A stretch of DNA of 64,000 nucleotides from Enterococcus hirae ATCC 9790 (lineage in GTDB: Bacteria; Bacillota; Bacilli; Lactobacillales; Enterococcaceae). Location: positions 172,856 through 236,855 of the forward strand of contig NC_018081.1 of the NCBI RefSeq assembly GCF_000271405.2. Reading direction: 5' to 3'. A model generated the notes under the pieces. It did not search any database. It had not been told where the DNA came from and saw only the letters and a program-made list of their open reading frames with translations. Both the position numbers and the translations under genes were made by a program. This document shows positions 34,619 to 44,275 of this stretch, piece after piece; positions within the stretch are counted from its first letter, which is position 1; each line of letters opens with the position of its first letter.

Positions 34619-35539
34619 TTACATGCTTGCATCCACTGTTTTTGCTTCGCCAATGATGCGTACTTCTGTTTCCAAAGACACATCAAATTTTTCTTTGATC
34701 ACTTCTTGGATATGCGCGATCAATTCTGTATAATCCGTAGCGGTCGCATGATCAATATTGACAATAAAGCCAGCATGTTTTTCAGAGATTTGAGCGCCAC
34801 CCCATTTTAAGCCTTGTAATCCAGCTTCTTGGATCAATTGACCAGTAAAATGCCCCACAGGACGTTTGAATACACTCCCACAAGAAGGATATTCCAATGG
34901 TTGTTTCGATTGACGTAATTCAGTCAGCTCGTCCATCCGCCCTTTGATTACTTCATGCTCTCCTGCAGTTAATTGGAAACGTGCTTCTAAAACGACTGCA
35001 TCCATTTCTTGGATTTTACTATGTCGATAAGAAAACGCCATTTCTTCGTTGGTTAGAGTTTTCAACGTACCATCTGCTAATAAAACATCCACTTCTGCTA
35101 ATACGTCTTTGATTTCACCGCCATAGGCACCTGCATTCATATAAACAGCGCCTCCGATACTTCCAGGAATGCCACAAGCAAACTCAAACCCGGTTAAAGA
35201 AGTATCTAACGCCGCATAGGTCGTATCGATCAATTTTGCTCCAGCTTCAGCTGTGACCATCGTCCCAGAAACTCGGATTTGTTTCATCTCAGTCAACATG
35301 ATCACCATGCCACGAATCCCACCATCTTGAACAATCAAATTACTGGCATTACCTAAAACCATCCAAGGTACATCATGGGTTCGGCAATAATCCACTACTT
35401 CTTTTACTTCATTTTGTGTTTTTGGGAAAACGAGAACATCCGCTGGACCGCCCGTTTTGGTAAACGTGTAATTCATCAATGGTTCATCAAACAATAGATT
35501 GAGTGCTGGTAAATTTTTAACTAAGTCTTCTTTATTCAC
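34619..35539 (-). CDS. murB: UDP-N-acetylenolpyruvoylglucosamine reductase
   Basis: Cytoplasmic FAD enzyme (306 residues) making UDP-MurNAc. Visible are the FAD-binding [13 protein letters not shown] and [35 protein letters not shown], and the catalytic serine region [11 protein letters not shown], which marks a type II MurB. The start is GTG at 35539 behind AAAGGA. Confidence 0.96.
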   Translation of the reverse strand: MNKEDLVKNLPALNLLFDEPLMNYTFTKTGGPADVLVFPKTQNEVKEVVDYCRTHDVPWMVLGNASNLIVQDGGIRGMVIMLTEMKQIRVSGTMVTAEAGAKLIDTTYAALDTSLTGFEFACGIPGSIGGAVYMNAGAYGGEIKDVLAEVDVLLADGTLKTLTNEEMAFSYRHSKIQEMDAVVLEARFQLTAGEHEVIKGRMDELTELRQSKQPLEYPSCGSVFKRPVGHFTGQLIQEAGLQGLKWGGAQISEKHAGFIVNIDHATATDYTELIAHIQEVIKEKFDVSLETEVRIIGEAKTVDASM

Positions 35540-35610
35540 TGAGGATTTTCCTTTCTATATCAAACATCCCCATTATTCTATCACGCTTAAAACAAACTTG
35601 CCAGTTTCCC

Positions 35611-36531
35611 TCACATTTGTTGTCTTGTATGTTTGCGTAGCATTTCTTCACAAAGTGCATGACTTTGCATGATTCCTTGTTGCTTCAATCCTTCCATTGA
35701 AGGTTTTTCTTTGCTAATCTCTGCGAAAAATGTTTGAACCATTGGCTCAAAACCGCGTTTGACTAACGTACTTTCCCAATCGCCAAATTTTTCTATTTCG
35801 ATACCAGATGCTCGTTGGATCGTCATATCCGTTAATTCCGCCACTTCATAAGTACCACTTTTACTAGTGATCTGATAGTTCTCGCTATTTGCTCCACTTA
35901 AAAGATCCATTGTTAAAATTGCTGTTTGATGGGCTGTTTCCAATTGTAAAACCGCAAATTCCAAAAATTCTTTTGTTTCACGGATCTGATATTTCGTACG
36001 CAAGATCGGTTCGTCCAAAAGATATACCGCCGTATCAACAAGATGTAAAAACAAATCATAGATCACAAATTCCGTTGTTTCCTGAGCTGCAATTCGATTT
36101 TTTTGTAACTGGATTAGCCGCTTCTCGGGGACTTGTTTCAAACGTTCGACCATTGGGGCAAAACGTCGATTGAATCCAACCATTAAGACAACTTGATTTT
36201 TATCTGCCAGTTCTTGTAATTCGTTGATTTCATTAAGGTCAACACTGAGTGGTTTATCGATATACACATGCACCTGATTTTCAAGACATTTTTTGGCTAA
36301 TTCATAATGTACCTTTGTGGCTGCATGAATCATACAAGCCTTGATATCCTGAGACAGTAGTTCATCAATTGATTCATATAGATGGTCAAATCCATACATT
36401 TCATGGATTCGTTTTTTCGTTTCTTTGTTTCTAGTCGCAAAGTAGAAATCAATCTTTCCTTGATTTTTTGCATAAGTAGGTAAATACGCTTTTTCTGCAA
36501 TATTACCCACACCAATCACACCAATTCGCAT
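35611..36531 (-). CDS. Gfo/Idh/MocA-family oxidoreductase
   Basis: NAD(P)-dependent dehydrogenase of 306 residues. It starts RIGVIGVGNIAEKAYLPTY (Rossmann GxGxxA-like), with the family EKP-like motif as YIDKPLSVDLNE and MVGFNRRFAP. The substrate, probably a sugar or cyclitol, is unknown. It is separate from murB by about 70 bases and may share its transcript. Confidence 0.88.
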   Translation of the reverse strand: MRIGVIGVGNIAEKAYLPTYAKNQGKIDFYFATRNKETKKRIHEMYGFDHLYESIDELLSQDIKACMIHAATKVHYELAKKCLENQVHVYIDKPLSVDLNEINELQELADKNQVVLMVGFNRRFAPMVERLKQVPEKRLIQLQKNRIAAQETTEFVIYDLFLHLVDTAVYLLDEPILRTKYQIRETKEFLEFAVLQLETAHQTAILTMDLLSGANSENYQITSKSGTYEVAELTDMTIQRASGIEIEKFGDWESTLVKRGFEPMVQTFFAEISKEKPSMEGLKQQGIMQSHALCEEMLRKHTRQQM

Positions 36532-36645
36532 GTTCGTTCCTCCAATCCATTCATTACTCTTATCTTACACTATTTTTTAGTAAAATAAGGTACAATAGAA
36601 CCACAAATGCTAATCTAAGATCCAAAAGAAAGGATGCGTATTTAA

Positions 36646-37398
36646 TTGAAATTTATCTCCTGGAATGTGAATGGCCTACGTGCAATCGTCAATAAAAATT
36701 TTTTAGACGTCTTTCATGAATTAGATGCCGACTTTTTCTGTCTTCAAGAAACCAAACTACAAGCCGGTCAAATCGAATTAGACTTACCTGGCTATCATCA
36801 ATATTGGAATTATGCAGAAAGAAAAGGCTATTCAGGCACAGCGATCTTTGCCAAAGAACCCGCACTAAATGTCTCTTATGGAATGGGCATTGATTTACAT
36901 GATCAAGAAGGACGTTTGATCACACTTGAATACCCTGAATTCTTTCTAGTTACTTGTTATACACCTAATTCCCAAAATGAATTAAAACGCTTGGACTACC
37001 GTTTACAATGGGAAGAAGCCTTTTACCATTACTTAGAAGAACTAAAAAAACAAAAACCAGTCATTGTGTGTGGCGACTTAAACGTTGCCCACCAGGAAAT
37101 TGATTTGAAAAATTGGAAAACCAATCAAAAAAATGCTGGCTTTACGATGGAAGAACGAACTGCCTTCTCACACTTGTTAGCAAATGGCTTTATTGATACC
37201 TTCCGCTATTTCTATCCTGAACAAACTGGTATTTATTCTTGGTGGAGTTATCGTTTCAATGCTAGAAAAAACAACGCAGGTTGGCGTATCGACTATTTCT
37301 TAACTAGTGACGAGTTGAAGCCACGCTTGATAGATGCAAAAATCCATACCTCGATTATGGGAAGCGATCATTGTCCCGTAGAACTAGACTTGAAATAA
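36646..37398 (+). CDS. exoA: Exodeoxyribonuclease III / AP endonuclease
   Basis: Base-excision repair nuclease (250 residues). The start FISWNVNGLRAI, the catalytic glutamate in FCLQETKLQ, CGDLNVAH, WWSYRFNARKNNAGWRIDYFL and the final MGSDHCPVEL are classical family motifs. The start codon is TTG at 36646; AAAGGA is 11 bases upstream and no better ATG exists in frame. Confidence 0.95.
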   Translation: MKFISWNVNGLRAIVNKNFLDVFHELDADFFCLQETKLQAGQIELDLPGYHQYWNYAERKGYSGTAIFAKEPALNVSYGMGIDLHDQEGRLITLEYPEFFLVTCYTPNSQNELKRLDYRLQWEEAFYHYLEELKKQKPVIVCGDLNVAHQEIDLKNWKTNQKNAGFTMEERTAFSHLLANGFIDTFRYFYPEQTGIYSWWSYRFNARKNNAGWRIDYFLTSDELKPRLIDAKIHTSIMGSDHCPVELDLK

Positions 37399-37452
37399 TC
37401 TCATTGTTAGCCATCGTCATCCTAGGCAGGGCTGAATATTTTTATTAAAGAG

Positions 37453-37506
37453 AATGAAGAAAGACCAGCAAAGATGCTTCTTTTTTGAGCGTGGCCTTTC
37501 TTCATT
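37453..37506 (+). terminator. Terminator of exoA
   Basis: AATGAAGAAAGACC pairs with GGCCTTTCTTCATT with one mismatch, over a 26-base loop. Confidence 0.6.
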
Positions 37507-37583
37507 TGATTGATTTTTTTTACATATCCATCACTTTCTTTTCTTCACTTTTTATGTTAGTGTTTATTTTTTAAGGAGGTTTT

Positions 37584-38123
37584 ATGCACATGAATTTTGT
37601 TGCAATGGACTTTGAAACAGCCAACCATCAATCCCACAGTGCTTGTTCATTAGCATTGGTTATGGTCCAAAATAGCCAAATCGTTGATGAATATTACACA
37701 CTCATCCAGCCAGAAACACCTTTTTTCTGGAGAAATGTTCAAATTCACGGTATTCATCAAGAAGATGTTCGTACCGCACCCAAATTTCCTGAAGTTTGGC
37801 AAACGATTCAACATTATTTCCAAAAAAACCGCTTAGTCGTCGCTCATAACGCAGCTTTTGATACGAAAGTTCTAGCTGGTTGTTTAGATTATTACAATTT
37901 GCTCCAACCTCATTATTTATCTTTATGTACGGTAAAAACCAGTCGTCGTTTATTTCCAGAGATGCCAAATCATCGATTGAATACTGTCTGTGAAAATTTA
38001 AATATCACTTTAGCGAATCACCATGATGCATTAGAAGACAGTCGTGCCTGTGCAGAGATTTTACTTTATCAAGAAAAACACTTTGGAACAGATCCTTTGA
38101 AAAAATTAGTTACCCTAAAATGA
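37584..38123 (+). CDS. DnaQ-like 3'-5' exonuclease
   Basis: Stand-alone DEDDh exonuclease (179 residues) related to the polymerase III epsilon domain. Exo I motif is VAMDFETAN, exo II AHNAAFDTKVL and exo III HDALEDSRACAEIL. ATG 37584 is 4 bases from AAGGAGG; ATG 37590 gives the family-typical MNFVAMDFE at 10-base spacing, so the true start is uncertain by two codons. Confidence 0.9.
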   Translation: MHMNFVAMDFETANHQSHSACSLALVMVQNSQIVDEYYTLIQPETPFFWRNVQIHGIHQEDVRTAPKFPEVWQTIQHYFQKNRLVVAHNAAFDTKVLAGCLDYYNLLQPHYLSLCTVKTSRRLFPEMPNHRLNTVCENLNITLANHHDALEDSRACAEILLYQEKHFGTDPLKKLVTLK

Positions 38124-38144
38124 GCTACTAAAAAACAGGTAGAC

Positions 38145-38187
38145 AAAAAATCCATGGTTGCTTTTTACAGGTAACCATGGATTTTTT
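38145..38187 (+). terminator. Terminator of the exonuclease gene
   Basis: AAAAAATCCATGGTT (38145-38159) pairs perfectly with AACCATGGATTTTTT (38173-38187). Confidence 0.85.
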
Positions 38188-38319
38188 GATCGCCTTTTCT
38201 AACCTTTATCCCCTTCATTCCAACCATTCACCAATTTTTTCTGATTATTTGAAAAGATGTCCTCGATACAAAGGTAAGATATGAGACACTATACTCAATA
38301 AAAGTGAAAGGAGTATCAT

Positions 38320-39405
38320 ATGCCATACGTTAATGAGTTACACCGTCTCTGTGACATCTGGGCACTTACCTTAGGCTTGAAAGATAATGTTAATTGGATA
38401 TCAAGTGATGATAAAACCAATTATCCTTTATTACTTTCGATTTATATTGAAACATTGAAACAAGATCACGATAATTTTTTTATTGAAGCAACAAAAAAAG
38501 AGAAGTTCATCCAGTCCCTTGAACGAAGTAAGCAATTTTACACATTTGGACATGGTGAAGAACTATCAAATGTCCTTCAAACTATGAGGGATGATGACCC
38601 TACAGATTTCATGCTTCTCCCAATTCACTATCTTTTAAAAAAACCGAAGATCGATCTCAACATGGGAGTAATAGATGGCTTTCGCGCTTCTGGATTATTG
38701 ATTTATAAAGCCCCTACTGGTTATAAAGCAGTAATAGTTGATAAAATGAGACCTATTGATGGACTTCCTGTCTCCTACGTCTTGATTCCGCCAGAAAATT
38801 TATCCTCTCTTTGCGAAAAACTACTTTTAAACAATCAAGTTAAAAAGTACACAAAAGCAGAATTACCAACTATCAAAAAAAGAGAAATATTAGAGACAAT
38901 CATTGATCACTCTATATCTAAAAAACTACTTCCTCTTAATGTATATACTGGCTATCAAAAAGTAGCTAATGATACTACCCTTGCAATAAAAGCACCTATC
39001 AAAACAGCATTATTTCACTGTCAATACGATATATTTAAATTGAGGGATCCATACTATGAAAAAATCACTTGGAAAAATGTTAGTTCTAATCCTGAGACTA
39101 ATTCCAATCCTACGATAATTGCTCGTAAATCTTTATTAGCTACTATAAAAAAATTCAGTGGCGTCTCAAATTGTTTTGATCATTTATTTTCATGGTATTT
39201 AACAAAAAAACAAAGAAAAGTCAACTATGACTATACCGTTGACTTTAACAAAGATCCCTTTATCAACCAAATTTTTACGGGAGAAATCAATAATAAATCA
39301 TATTTCTATCAAAAAAAGCAACAGTGCATTACAGCTTCAAAGCACATCCAAAAATCTACTGTTTTTCGAAAAATAGAAATAAAAAATGCTAACCCTGTCC
39401 GATAA
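38320..39405 (+). CDS. Hypothetical protein, 361 residues
   Basis: Not recognised. No signal peptide or membrane segment is visible; the protein looks soluble and basic. Features seen: an aromatic N-terminus (LHRLCDIWALTLGLKDNVNWI), a mid-region with a glycine-hydrophobic stretch (VIDGFRASGLLIYKAPTGYKAVIVDKMRP), and a lysine- and asparagine-rich C-terminal third. Codon use is more AT-rich than the neighbouring housekeeping genes. ATG follows GAAAGGAG. It stands alone between two strong terminators. Confidence 0.65.
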   Translation: MPYVNELHRLCDIWALTLGLKDNVNWISSDDKTNYPLLLSIYIETLKQDHDNFFIEATKKEKFIQSLERSKQFYTFGHGEELSNVLQTMRDDDPTDFMLLPIHYLLKKPKIDLNMGVIDGFRASGLLIYKAPTGYKAVIVDKMRPIDGLPVSYVLIPPENLSSLCEKLLLNNQVKKYTKAELPTIKKREILETIIDHSISKKLLPLNVYTGYQKVANDTTLAIKAPIKTALFHCQYDIFKLRDPYYEKITWKNVSSNPETNSNPTIIARKSLLATIKKFSGVSNCFDHLFSWYLTKKQRKVNYDYTVDFNKDPFINQIFTGEINNKSYFYQKKQQCITASKHIQKSTVFRKIEIKNANPVR

Positions 39406-39457
39406 AGTACTAACGGGTCAAATAAACAAATGATTCAGAAAATCTATGTTGCACTCT

Positions 39458-39500
39458 TTAGATTTAGGAGGAATGAACTGACTATTCCTCCTAAATCTAA
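39458..39500. terminator. Bidirectional terminator
   Basis: A perfect 17-bp stem, TTAGATTTAGGAGGAAT (39458-39474) with ATTCCTCCTAAATCTAA (39484-39500), separates the convergent 361-residue gene and the acetyltransferase gene. Confidence 0.75.
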
Positions 39501-39502
39501 GA

Positions 39503-40027
39503 TCAGTCAATCAATAAAGACATCCTATAGACATCCAAAAAGTCCCCATCATCTGTTCGGGCCCCTCTTTTCATAAGCGCTTCGATTTCAAAACCCATTT
39601 TTTGATACAAGTGAACCGCTCGTTCATTTCGAGTTTGCACATCTAGTTCTAGTCTAAAAAGTACACCATTTTCTTTCACCCAAATCAATACTTCTTCAAG
39701 CAACATCGTTCCTAAGCCCAAACCCCAATAGTCCTTTAAGATGCTGATCCCAACTTCTCCCACATGAGAGATGCGGTATTGTTCGCTTGCTTTAACAGAA
39801 ACAACCCCGATGATTTTTTGACCCATACAAGCTAAGAGTAAAAGATTATTATTGCTGTCTTGTAGATATTCGATGGATAAAGCTAAGGCTTCATGTGTTA
39901 GCTCCATTCCTTGTTCATCCATAACCAAAAAGTCAGTCTCTTCCTCTACTTGTTGCATCATTGCTAATAGTTCACTGGCATCATTTGGCTGAGCTTCTCG
40001 AATGGTCAATGAGATCTCTTCACTCAT
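39503..40027 (-). CDS. GNAT-family N-acetyltransferase downstream of tsaE
   Basis: 174-residue acetyltransferase. The acetyl-CoA motif region is GISILKDYWGLGLGTMLLEEVL, then LDVQTRNERAVHLYQKMGFEIEA. Start 40027 was chosen because GGAG lies 8 bases upstream and it gives a compact N-terminus; it overlaps the end of tsaE by 8 bases, so the two are coupled. It resembles small-molecule or protein N-acetyltransferases rather than RimI, so substrate is uncertain. Confidence 0.85.
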   Translation of the reverse strand: MSEEISLTIREAQPNDASELLAMMQQVEEETDFLVMDEQGMELTHEALALSIEYLQDSNNNLLLLACMGQKIIGVVSVKASEQYRISHVGEVGISILKDYWGLGLGTMLLEEVLIWVKENGVLFRLELDVQTRNERAVHLYQKMGFEIEALMKRGARTDDGDFLDVYRMSLLID

Positions 40028-40493
40028 TGTTTTGTCTCCATTGTTCCACGATCCGTTGTTTGAAAGCTTCACTTTGCTCCCCATATGCTTGCAATTTCAC
40101 ATATCTATATTCTAAATCTGTATCACTTTTTTCTAAAATCAGTTCCAAATAGTCTTCTGGTAAGGCTTCTTCTAAAAGATTCCCCCATTCAATGACAGAT
40201 AGACCCTCTCCTTCAAAATACTCATCTAAACCAAGATCCGCACCACTAGCTGCTACACGATAAATATCCATATGATAAAGTGGCAATCTACCTTGATCAT
40301 ATTCCCGAATAATTGTATAAGTGGGGCTCTTGATCATTTGTTCGATTCCTAATCCGCGAGCAATCCCTTTGGTCAGCGTTGTTTTTCCGGCTCCTAAGTC
40401 ACCAGTTAATACTAAATTATCCCCAGGCAGTGCCACTTCACCGATGACTTTTGCCAATTCTTCTGTCTTATCTAAACCACTTAATTCAATCAT
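40020..40493 (-). CDS. tsaE: tRNA threonylcarbamoyladenosine biosynthesis ATPase TsaE
   Basis: P-loop ATPase (157 residues) of the TsaBDE complex needed for t6A37 in ANN-decoding tRNAs. Walker A is LTGDLGAGKTT near residue 35, with SPTYTIIREY and the family LYHMDIYR motif. It is followed by a coupled acetyltransferase gene. tsaB and tsaD are not in the window. Confidence 0.94.
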   Translation of the reverse strand: MIELSGLDKTEELAKVIGEVALPGDNLVLTGDLGAGKTTLTKGIARGLGIEQMIKSPTYTIIREYDQGRLPLYHMDIYRVAASGADLGLDEYFEGEGLSVIEWGNLLEEALPEDYLELILEKSDTDLEYRYVKLQAYGEQSEAFKQRIVEQWRQNNE

Positions 40494-40560
40494 TCTAACT
40501 TACTCCTTCATCTAGCCTTTTGTGACAGTATATCGTGGATGGAAAATTTTTTAAAGCAAA

Positions 40561-40595
40561 AAAAAGCTTGGGACAAAGGTCGTCCCGAGCTTTTT
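40561..40595 (-). terminator. Terminator between pta and tsaE
   Basis: AAAAAGCTTGGGAC pairs with GTCCCGAGCTTTTT. T-runs exist on both strands. Because pta and tsaE are both on the minus strand, it most likely ends the pta transcript. Confidence 0.7.
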
Positions 40596-40640
40596 CATAT
40601 GTGTCAAAATGAATAAATGTTTTTCAATCATCAGCTCCTT

Positions 40641-40698
40641 GCAATAAGTCTAAATTTTTCAAAACATGAAAAATGTTTCAAAAAAATCAGCGCTTATA
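40641..40698. repeat. Hairpin repeat element, copy C
   Basis: GCAATAAGTC, AAATTTTT and AAACAT arms pair with ATGTTT, AAAAAAAT and CTTAT in the same order as copies A and B at 27747 and 27868. It lies between the pta stop and the terminator. Confidence 0.55.
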
Positions 40699-40751
40699 CG
40701 CTCGGAGCCGATCGCTTCTTTCACGAACTCTTATTCATTGAGTCTTAGATC

Positions 40752-41732
40752 TTAATCTAATAATGTTTGGGCTGCAGTAATGATCGCTAATTTATACACA
40801 TCTTCTTCGTTTGCTCCACGAGATAAATCAGAAACTGGTTTATTCAATCCTTGTAAGATCGGTCCGATCGCTTCAAAGTTACCAAAACGTTGAGCAATTT
40901 TGTAACCAATGTTTCCAGATTGCAATTCTGGGAAAACAAAGACAGTTGCTTGTCCAGCTACATCAGAATCAGGTGCTTTTAGTTGAGCCACTGAAGGAAC
41001 ATAAGAAGCATCAAATTGTAATTCGCCATCAATTACATATTGAGGCGCTAATTTTTTAGCAATTTTAGTTGCTTCGACCACTTTATCCACTTCTGGTGCT
41101 TTCGCAGATCCTTTAGTTGAAAAACTCATTAATGCTACTTTAGGATCAATATCGAATAATTCAGCAGTCTTTGCCGATTCTACAGCGATTTCTGCTAATT
41201 CTTGGGCATTGGGATTGACATTGATAGCACAATCTGAAAAGACATATTTTTCTTGGTCACGTCCACGTACCATGATCATCGCACCACTTGTTCGGCTGAC
41301 GCCTGGTTTTGTTTTGATGATTTGTAACGCTGGACGAACAGTATCTCCAGTTGAGTGAATCGCACCAGAAACCATCCCGTCAGCAATTCCCATATATGTC
41401 AACATCGTACCAAAGTAATTGACATCTTTTAAGATGCTTTCTGCTTGTTCCTTGGATGCCTTTCCATTACGACGTTCCACAAAAGCTTCAACCATTTCAT
41501 CCCATTTATCATAACGATTTGGATCAATGATCGTAAAACTTGAAGTTTTAATTCCACGAGCATGAGCAGCAGCTGTGATTTCTTCTTCGCTACCAATCAA
41601 AATAGGTTCCACTAATTCTTCCGCTTTCAAACGAGCTGCTGCACCTAAAATTCTTGCATCAGTTGCTTCAGGAAAAACGATTTTAATGCTGCGACGTACA
41701 ATTTTGAATCTCAAACTATCAAACAATTCCAC
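40752..41732 (-). CDS. pta: Phosphate acetyltransferase
   Basis: Converts acetyl-CoA and phosphate to acetyl phosphate in mixed-acid fermentation (326 residues, the short form without N-terminal regulatory domains). IVFPEATDARILGAA, SGAIHSTGDTVRPALQIIKT, SFSTKGSA, and the C-terminal SDLSRGANEEDVYKLAIITAAQ are family motifs. The start is GTG at 41732 behind GGAGG. Confidence 0.96.
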   Translation of the reverse strand: MELFDSLRFKIVRRSIKIVFPEATDARILGAAARLKAEELVEPILIGSEEEITAAAHARGIKTSSFTIIDPNRYDKWDEMVEAFVERRNGKASKEQAESILKDVNYFGTMLTYMGIADGMVSGAIHSTGDTVRPALQIIKTKPGVSRTSGAMIMVRGRDQEKYVFSDCAINVNPNAQELAEIAVESAKTAELFDIDPKVALMSFSTKGSAKAPEVDKVVEATKIAKKLAPQYVIDGELQFDASYVPSVAQLKAPDSDVAGQATVFVFPELQSGNIGYKIAQRFGNFEAIGPILQGLNKPVSDLSRGANEEDVYKLAIITAAQTLLD

Positions 41733-41883
41733 AAGATGACCTCCAGATATTTTCTATGTATCCATCATACACTATTCCTAAAAAAAGAACAGTTTATTTT
41801 ATCTGTATCAGTCAAAAAACCATTAGTAATGAAGTCTTTCACATAACATACAATCTGACATATAACAGGAAAACGCTGTCTTA

Positions 41884-42564
41884 TTACACTGTTTCAGGTA
41901 ATTGCCAATCGATCGGTGTTTCCCCTAATGCCATCAGTGCATCATTGGTCTTAGAAAAAGGTTTAGAGCCTAGGAATCCTCGATGAGCTGATAATGGACT
42001 AGGATGAGCAGATGTTAAAATGATATGCCGACTTTTATCAATCATTTTCATTTTTTCTTGAGCCGGTTTCCCCCATAAAATAAAAACGATTGGTTTTTCT
42101 CGTTCGTTTAATTTTTCAATGATTTTATCCGTCAATATTTCCCAACCTTTGCCACGATGTGAGTAAGCTTGACCTTCTCGGACCGTTAGTACCGTATTTA
42201 ATAGTAAAACGCCTTGCTTAGCCCAAGAAACTAAATTGCCATGTTTGACCGGCGAAATACCTAAATCACTTTGCAATTCTTTATAGATATTGTTTAATGA
42301 TGGTGGAATTTTAACCCCTGGTTGCACAGAAAAAGATAAGCCATGTGCTTGATTGACACCATGGTAAGGGTCTTGACCTAAAATCACAACCTTTACTTTT
42401 TCGTAAGGAGTCAATTCCAACGCTTCATAAATATGATACATATCTGGATGAATTTTCTGAGTCGTATATTCTTTTTTTAAAAAGTTTCTTAACTTTTGGT
42501 AGTATTCTTTTTCAAACTCATCTGTTAAAATCGTTTGCCAACTGTTATGAATGATTTCTTTCAA
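41884..42564 (-). CDS. ung: Uracil-DNA glycosylase
   Basis: Base-excision enzyme (226 residues). The catalytic water-activating motif is GQDPYHG, then [16 protein letters not shown] and the leucine-loop [13 protein letters not shown]. The start TTG at 42564 was chosen because GGAGG lies 8 bases upstream and it gives the family-typical KEIIHNSWQ; longer in-frame starts overlap the site. Confidence 0.95.
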   Translation of the reverse strand: MKEIIHNSWQTILTDEFEKEYYQKLRNFLKKEYTTQKIHPDMYHIYEALELTPYEKVKVVILGQDPYHGVNQAHGLSFSVQPGVKIPPSLNNIYKELQSDLGISPVKHGNLVSWAKQGVLLLNTVLTVREGQAYSHRGKGWEILTDKIIEKLNEREKPIVFILWGKPAQEKMKMIDKSRHIILTSAHPSPLSAHRGFLGSKPFSKTNDALMALGETPIDWQLPETV

Positions 42565-42679
42565 TCGTTCCACCTCCAACAATCAGGATAACTCACAAAT
42601 TCTTTCTTAACAAGGGGCAATCTTCGCGCGCAGTGTCATCTGGATATGGTAAACTAAGAAGAAGAGAAAGAAAGGAACG

Positions 42680-43558
42680 ATGAGAGTTATGATCAAATTA
42701 ATCGCATCAGATATGGACGGTACTTTATTAGATGCCCATATGAGTATATCACCCGAAAATGCCGAAGCGATCCGCTTTGCCAATGATGCAGGGATTGAAT
42801 TTATGGTTGCGACTGGTCGCAATTATCAAGAAGCACGTGCGGCTTTAGATGAAGTTGGCATTGATTGTGCCATGATTACGCTAAATGGTGCGCAAGTTTT
42901 CGACAAAACAGGAAACTCCTTGTTCACTGTTCCAATACCGACTCTAAAAACTGCAACTGTCTTAGATATCCTTGATCAAAATGAGATTTATTATGAAGTA
43001 TCGACCAATCGAGGGCTTTATTCTGAAAGCCAAGCCAAAAGAATTGAAAGCTTTGCCTCAATGATCGGTAGTCATCTCCCCCATTTAACATATAAAATGG
43101 CGATTGCGATGGCTTCAGCCAACCTTGAACTTTTGCATATCAATTATGTTGATAGTATTCGTGACTTGCTCCAAGACGAAACATTAGAGGTATTAAAAGT
43201 GATTTGTTTCCATACGGAAGGTCCGCGAGTATTGGGTCCAGTTGGAAAAGAAATCAGTGAACTGGGTGACTTAGCTGTTACTTCGTCTGGTCAAAACAAT
43301 ATCGAGGTCAATCACAAAAATGCCCAAAAAGGAATTGCTGTGGCTCATGTCGCACATGACCGAGGAATCGAATTAGACGATGTCATGGCGATTGGGGATA
43401 ATTTTAATGACGTTAGTATGTTACAAGTGGCTGGTGTTAGTTTTGCGATGGGAAATGCTGAAATCGAAGTCAAAAATTACGCAAAATTTGTCACTGATAC
43501 TAACCTGGAGTCTGGGGTCGGCAAGGCAATCTTACGGGCAATTTCCGAAAATCTATAA
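42680..43558 (+). CDS. Cof-type HAD-superfamily phosphatase
   Basis: Sugar-phosphate or flavin phosphatase (292 residues or 289 from the second ATG). Motif I is IASDMDGTLLD, motif II TSSGQNNIEV, and motifs III/IV include HKNAQKGIAV and MAIGDNFNDVSML. The start is uncertain: ATG 42680 is 3 bases from AAAGGA, ATG 42689 is 12 bases away. Confidence 0.9.
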   Translation: MRVMIKLIASDMDGTLLDAHMSISPENAEAIRFANDAGIEFMVATGRNYQEARAALDEVGIDCAMITLNGAQVFDKTGNSLFTVPIPTLKTATVLDILDQNEIYYEVSTNRGLYSESQAKRIESFASMIGSHLPHLTYKMAIAMASANLELLHINYVDSIRDLLQDETLEVLKVICFHTEGPRVLGPVGKEISELGDLAVTSSGQNNIEVNHKNAQKGIAVAHVAHDRGIELDDVMAIGDNFNDVSMLQVAGVSFAMGNAEIEVKNYAKFVTDTNLESGVGKAILRAISENL

Positions 43559-43581
43559 TTTTCGAGAAAAGAGGGAGAAAG

Positions 43582-44097
43582 ATGTCAGAATTTTTCATTC
43601 AAGAAAAGCATCTCAGTCGTGTCACGAGGACTGTTGTTAAAAATGAATCTGGTAAATCCATCTTCTTAATGGTTGGTCGTTGGGGAACAAAAGGAGATGC
43701 TTTGTCTCTTTATGCAATGAACGGAAATCTTGTGGCACATATTAAACAAACGAGTCTAACTTTCGGAACCCGTTTTGAACTTTATAAGGATTTTAAAAAA
43801 GTAGGAACGATGCAAAAAATCTTTAACTGGCCCGGGGATTTTTACTATGTACGTCGTCTTCATTGGACAGTTCAAGGAGATATCTATAACCATCAATATC
43901 AAATCCATCATTTTAATCAACGAATCATGAAAATGGATAAAGCAACGCTTTTTTCTGGAGATTATTATGTACTTGATATTCCAATGGAAGAAAATGCGCC
44001 TATCTGTATCTGTATCGCAGCTGTATTAGACTACTGGTTATATCGTAAAAACCATGACAAAGATACACCTCTTTCTTACCGATTAGACACAAATTAA
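43582..44097 (+). CDS. LURP-one-related (tubby C-terminal-like) protein
   Basis: 171-residue protein of the LURP-one/YxjI-type fold. Family features are the glycine-tryptophan MVGRWGTKGDALSLY, a repeating beta pattern with FELYKDFKKVG and VRRLHWTVQGDIYNHQYQI, and the final helix AVLDYWLYRK. Function is unknown. It follows the HAD gene by 23 bases with GAGGGAG before ATG, so they are likely cotranscribed. Confidence 0.75.
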   Translation: MSEFFIQEKHLSRVTRTVVKNESGKSIFLMVGRWGTKGDALSLYAMNGNLVAHIKQTSLTFGTRFELYKDFKKVGTMQKIFNWPGDFYYVRRLHWTVQGDIYNHQYQIHHFNQRIMKMDKATLFSGDYYVLDIPMEENAPICICIAAVLDYWLYRKNHDKDTPLSYRLDTN

Positions 44098-44275
44098 CTT
44101 GCTCCTTCTTATAATCAGAATAACTTCAAGAAAAAATAAGCCATCCTCTAGGAAACAAGACCCGCTAGTCAGAGCAAACGAACTTAGCAGATACGCTTCA
44201 TGTAGGAAGGCTTATTTTTAGTTGGCTCAGTCAAACACTTGATGAGCCTTTATTTATTCTTCTTATTTATGCTTC

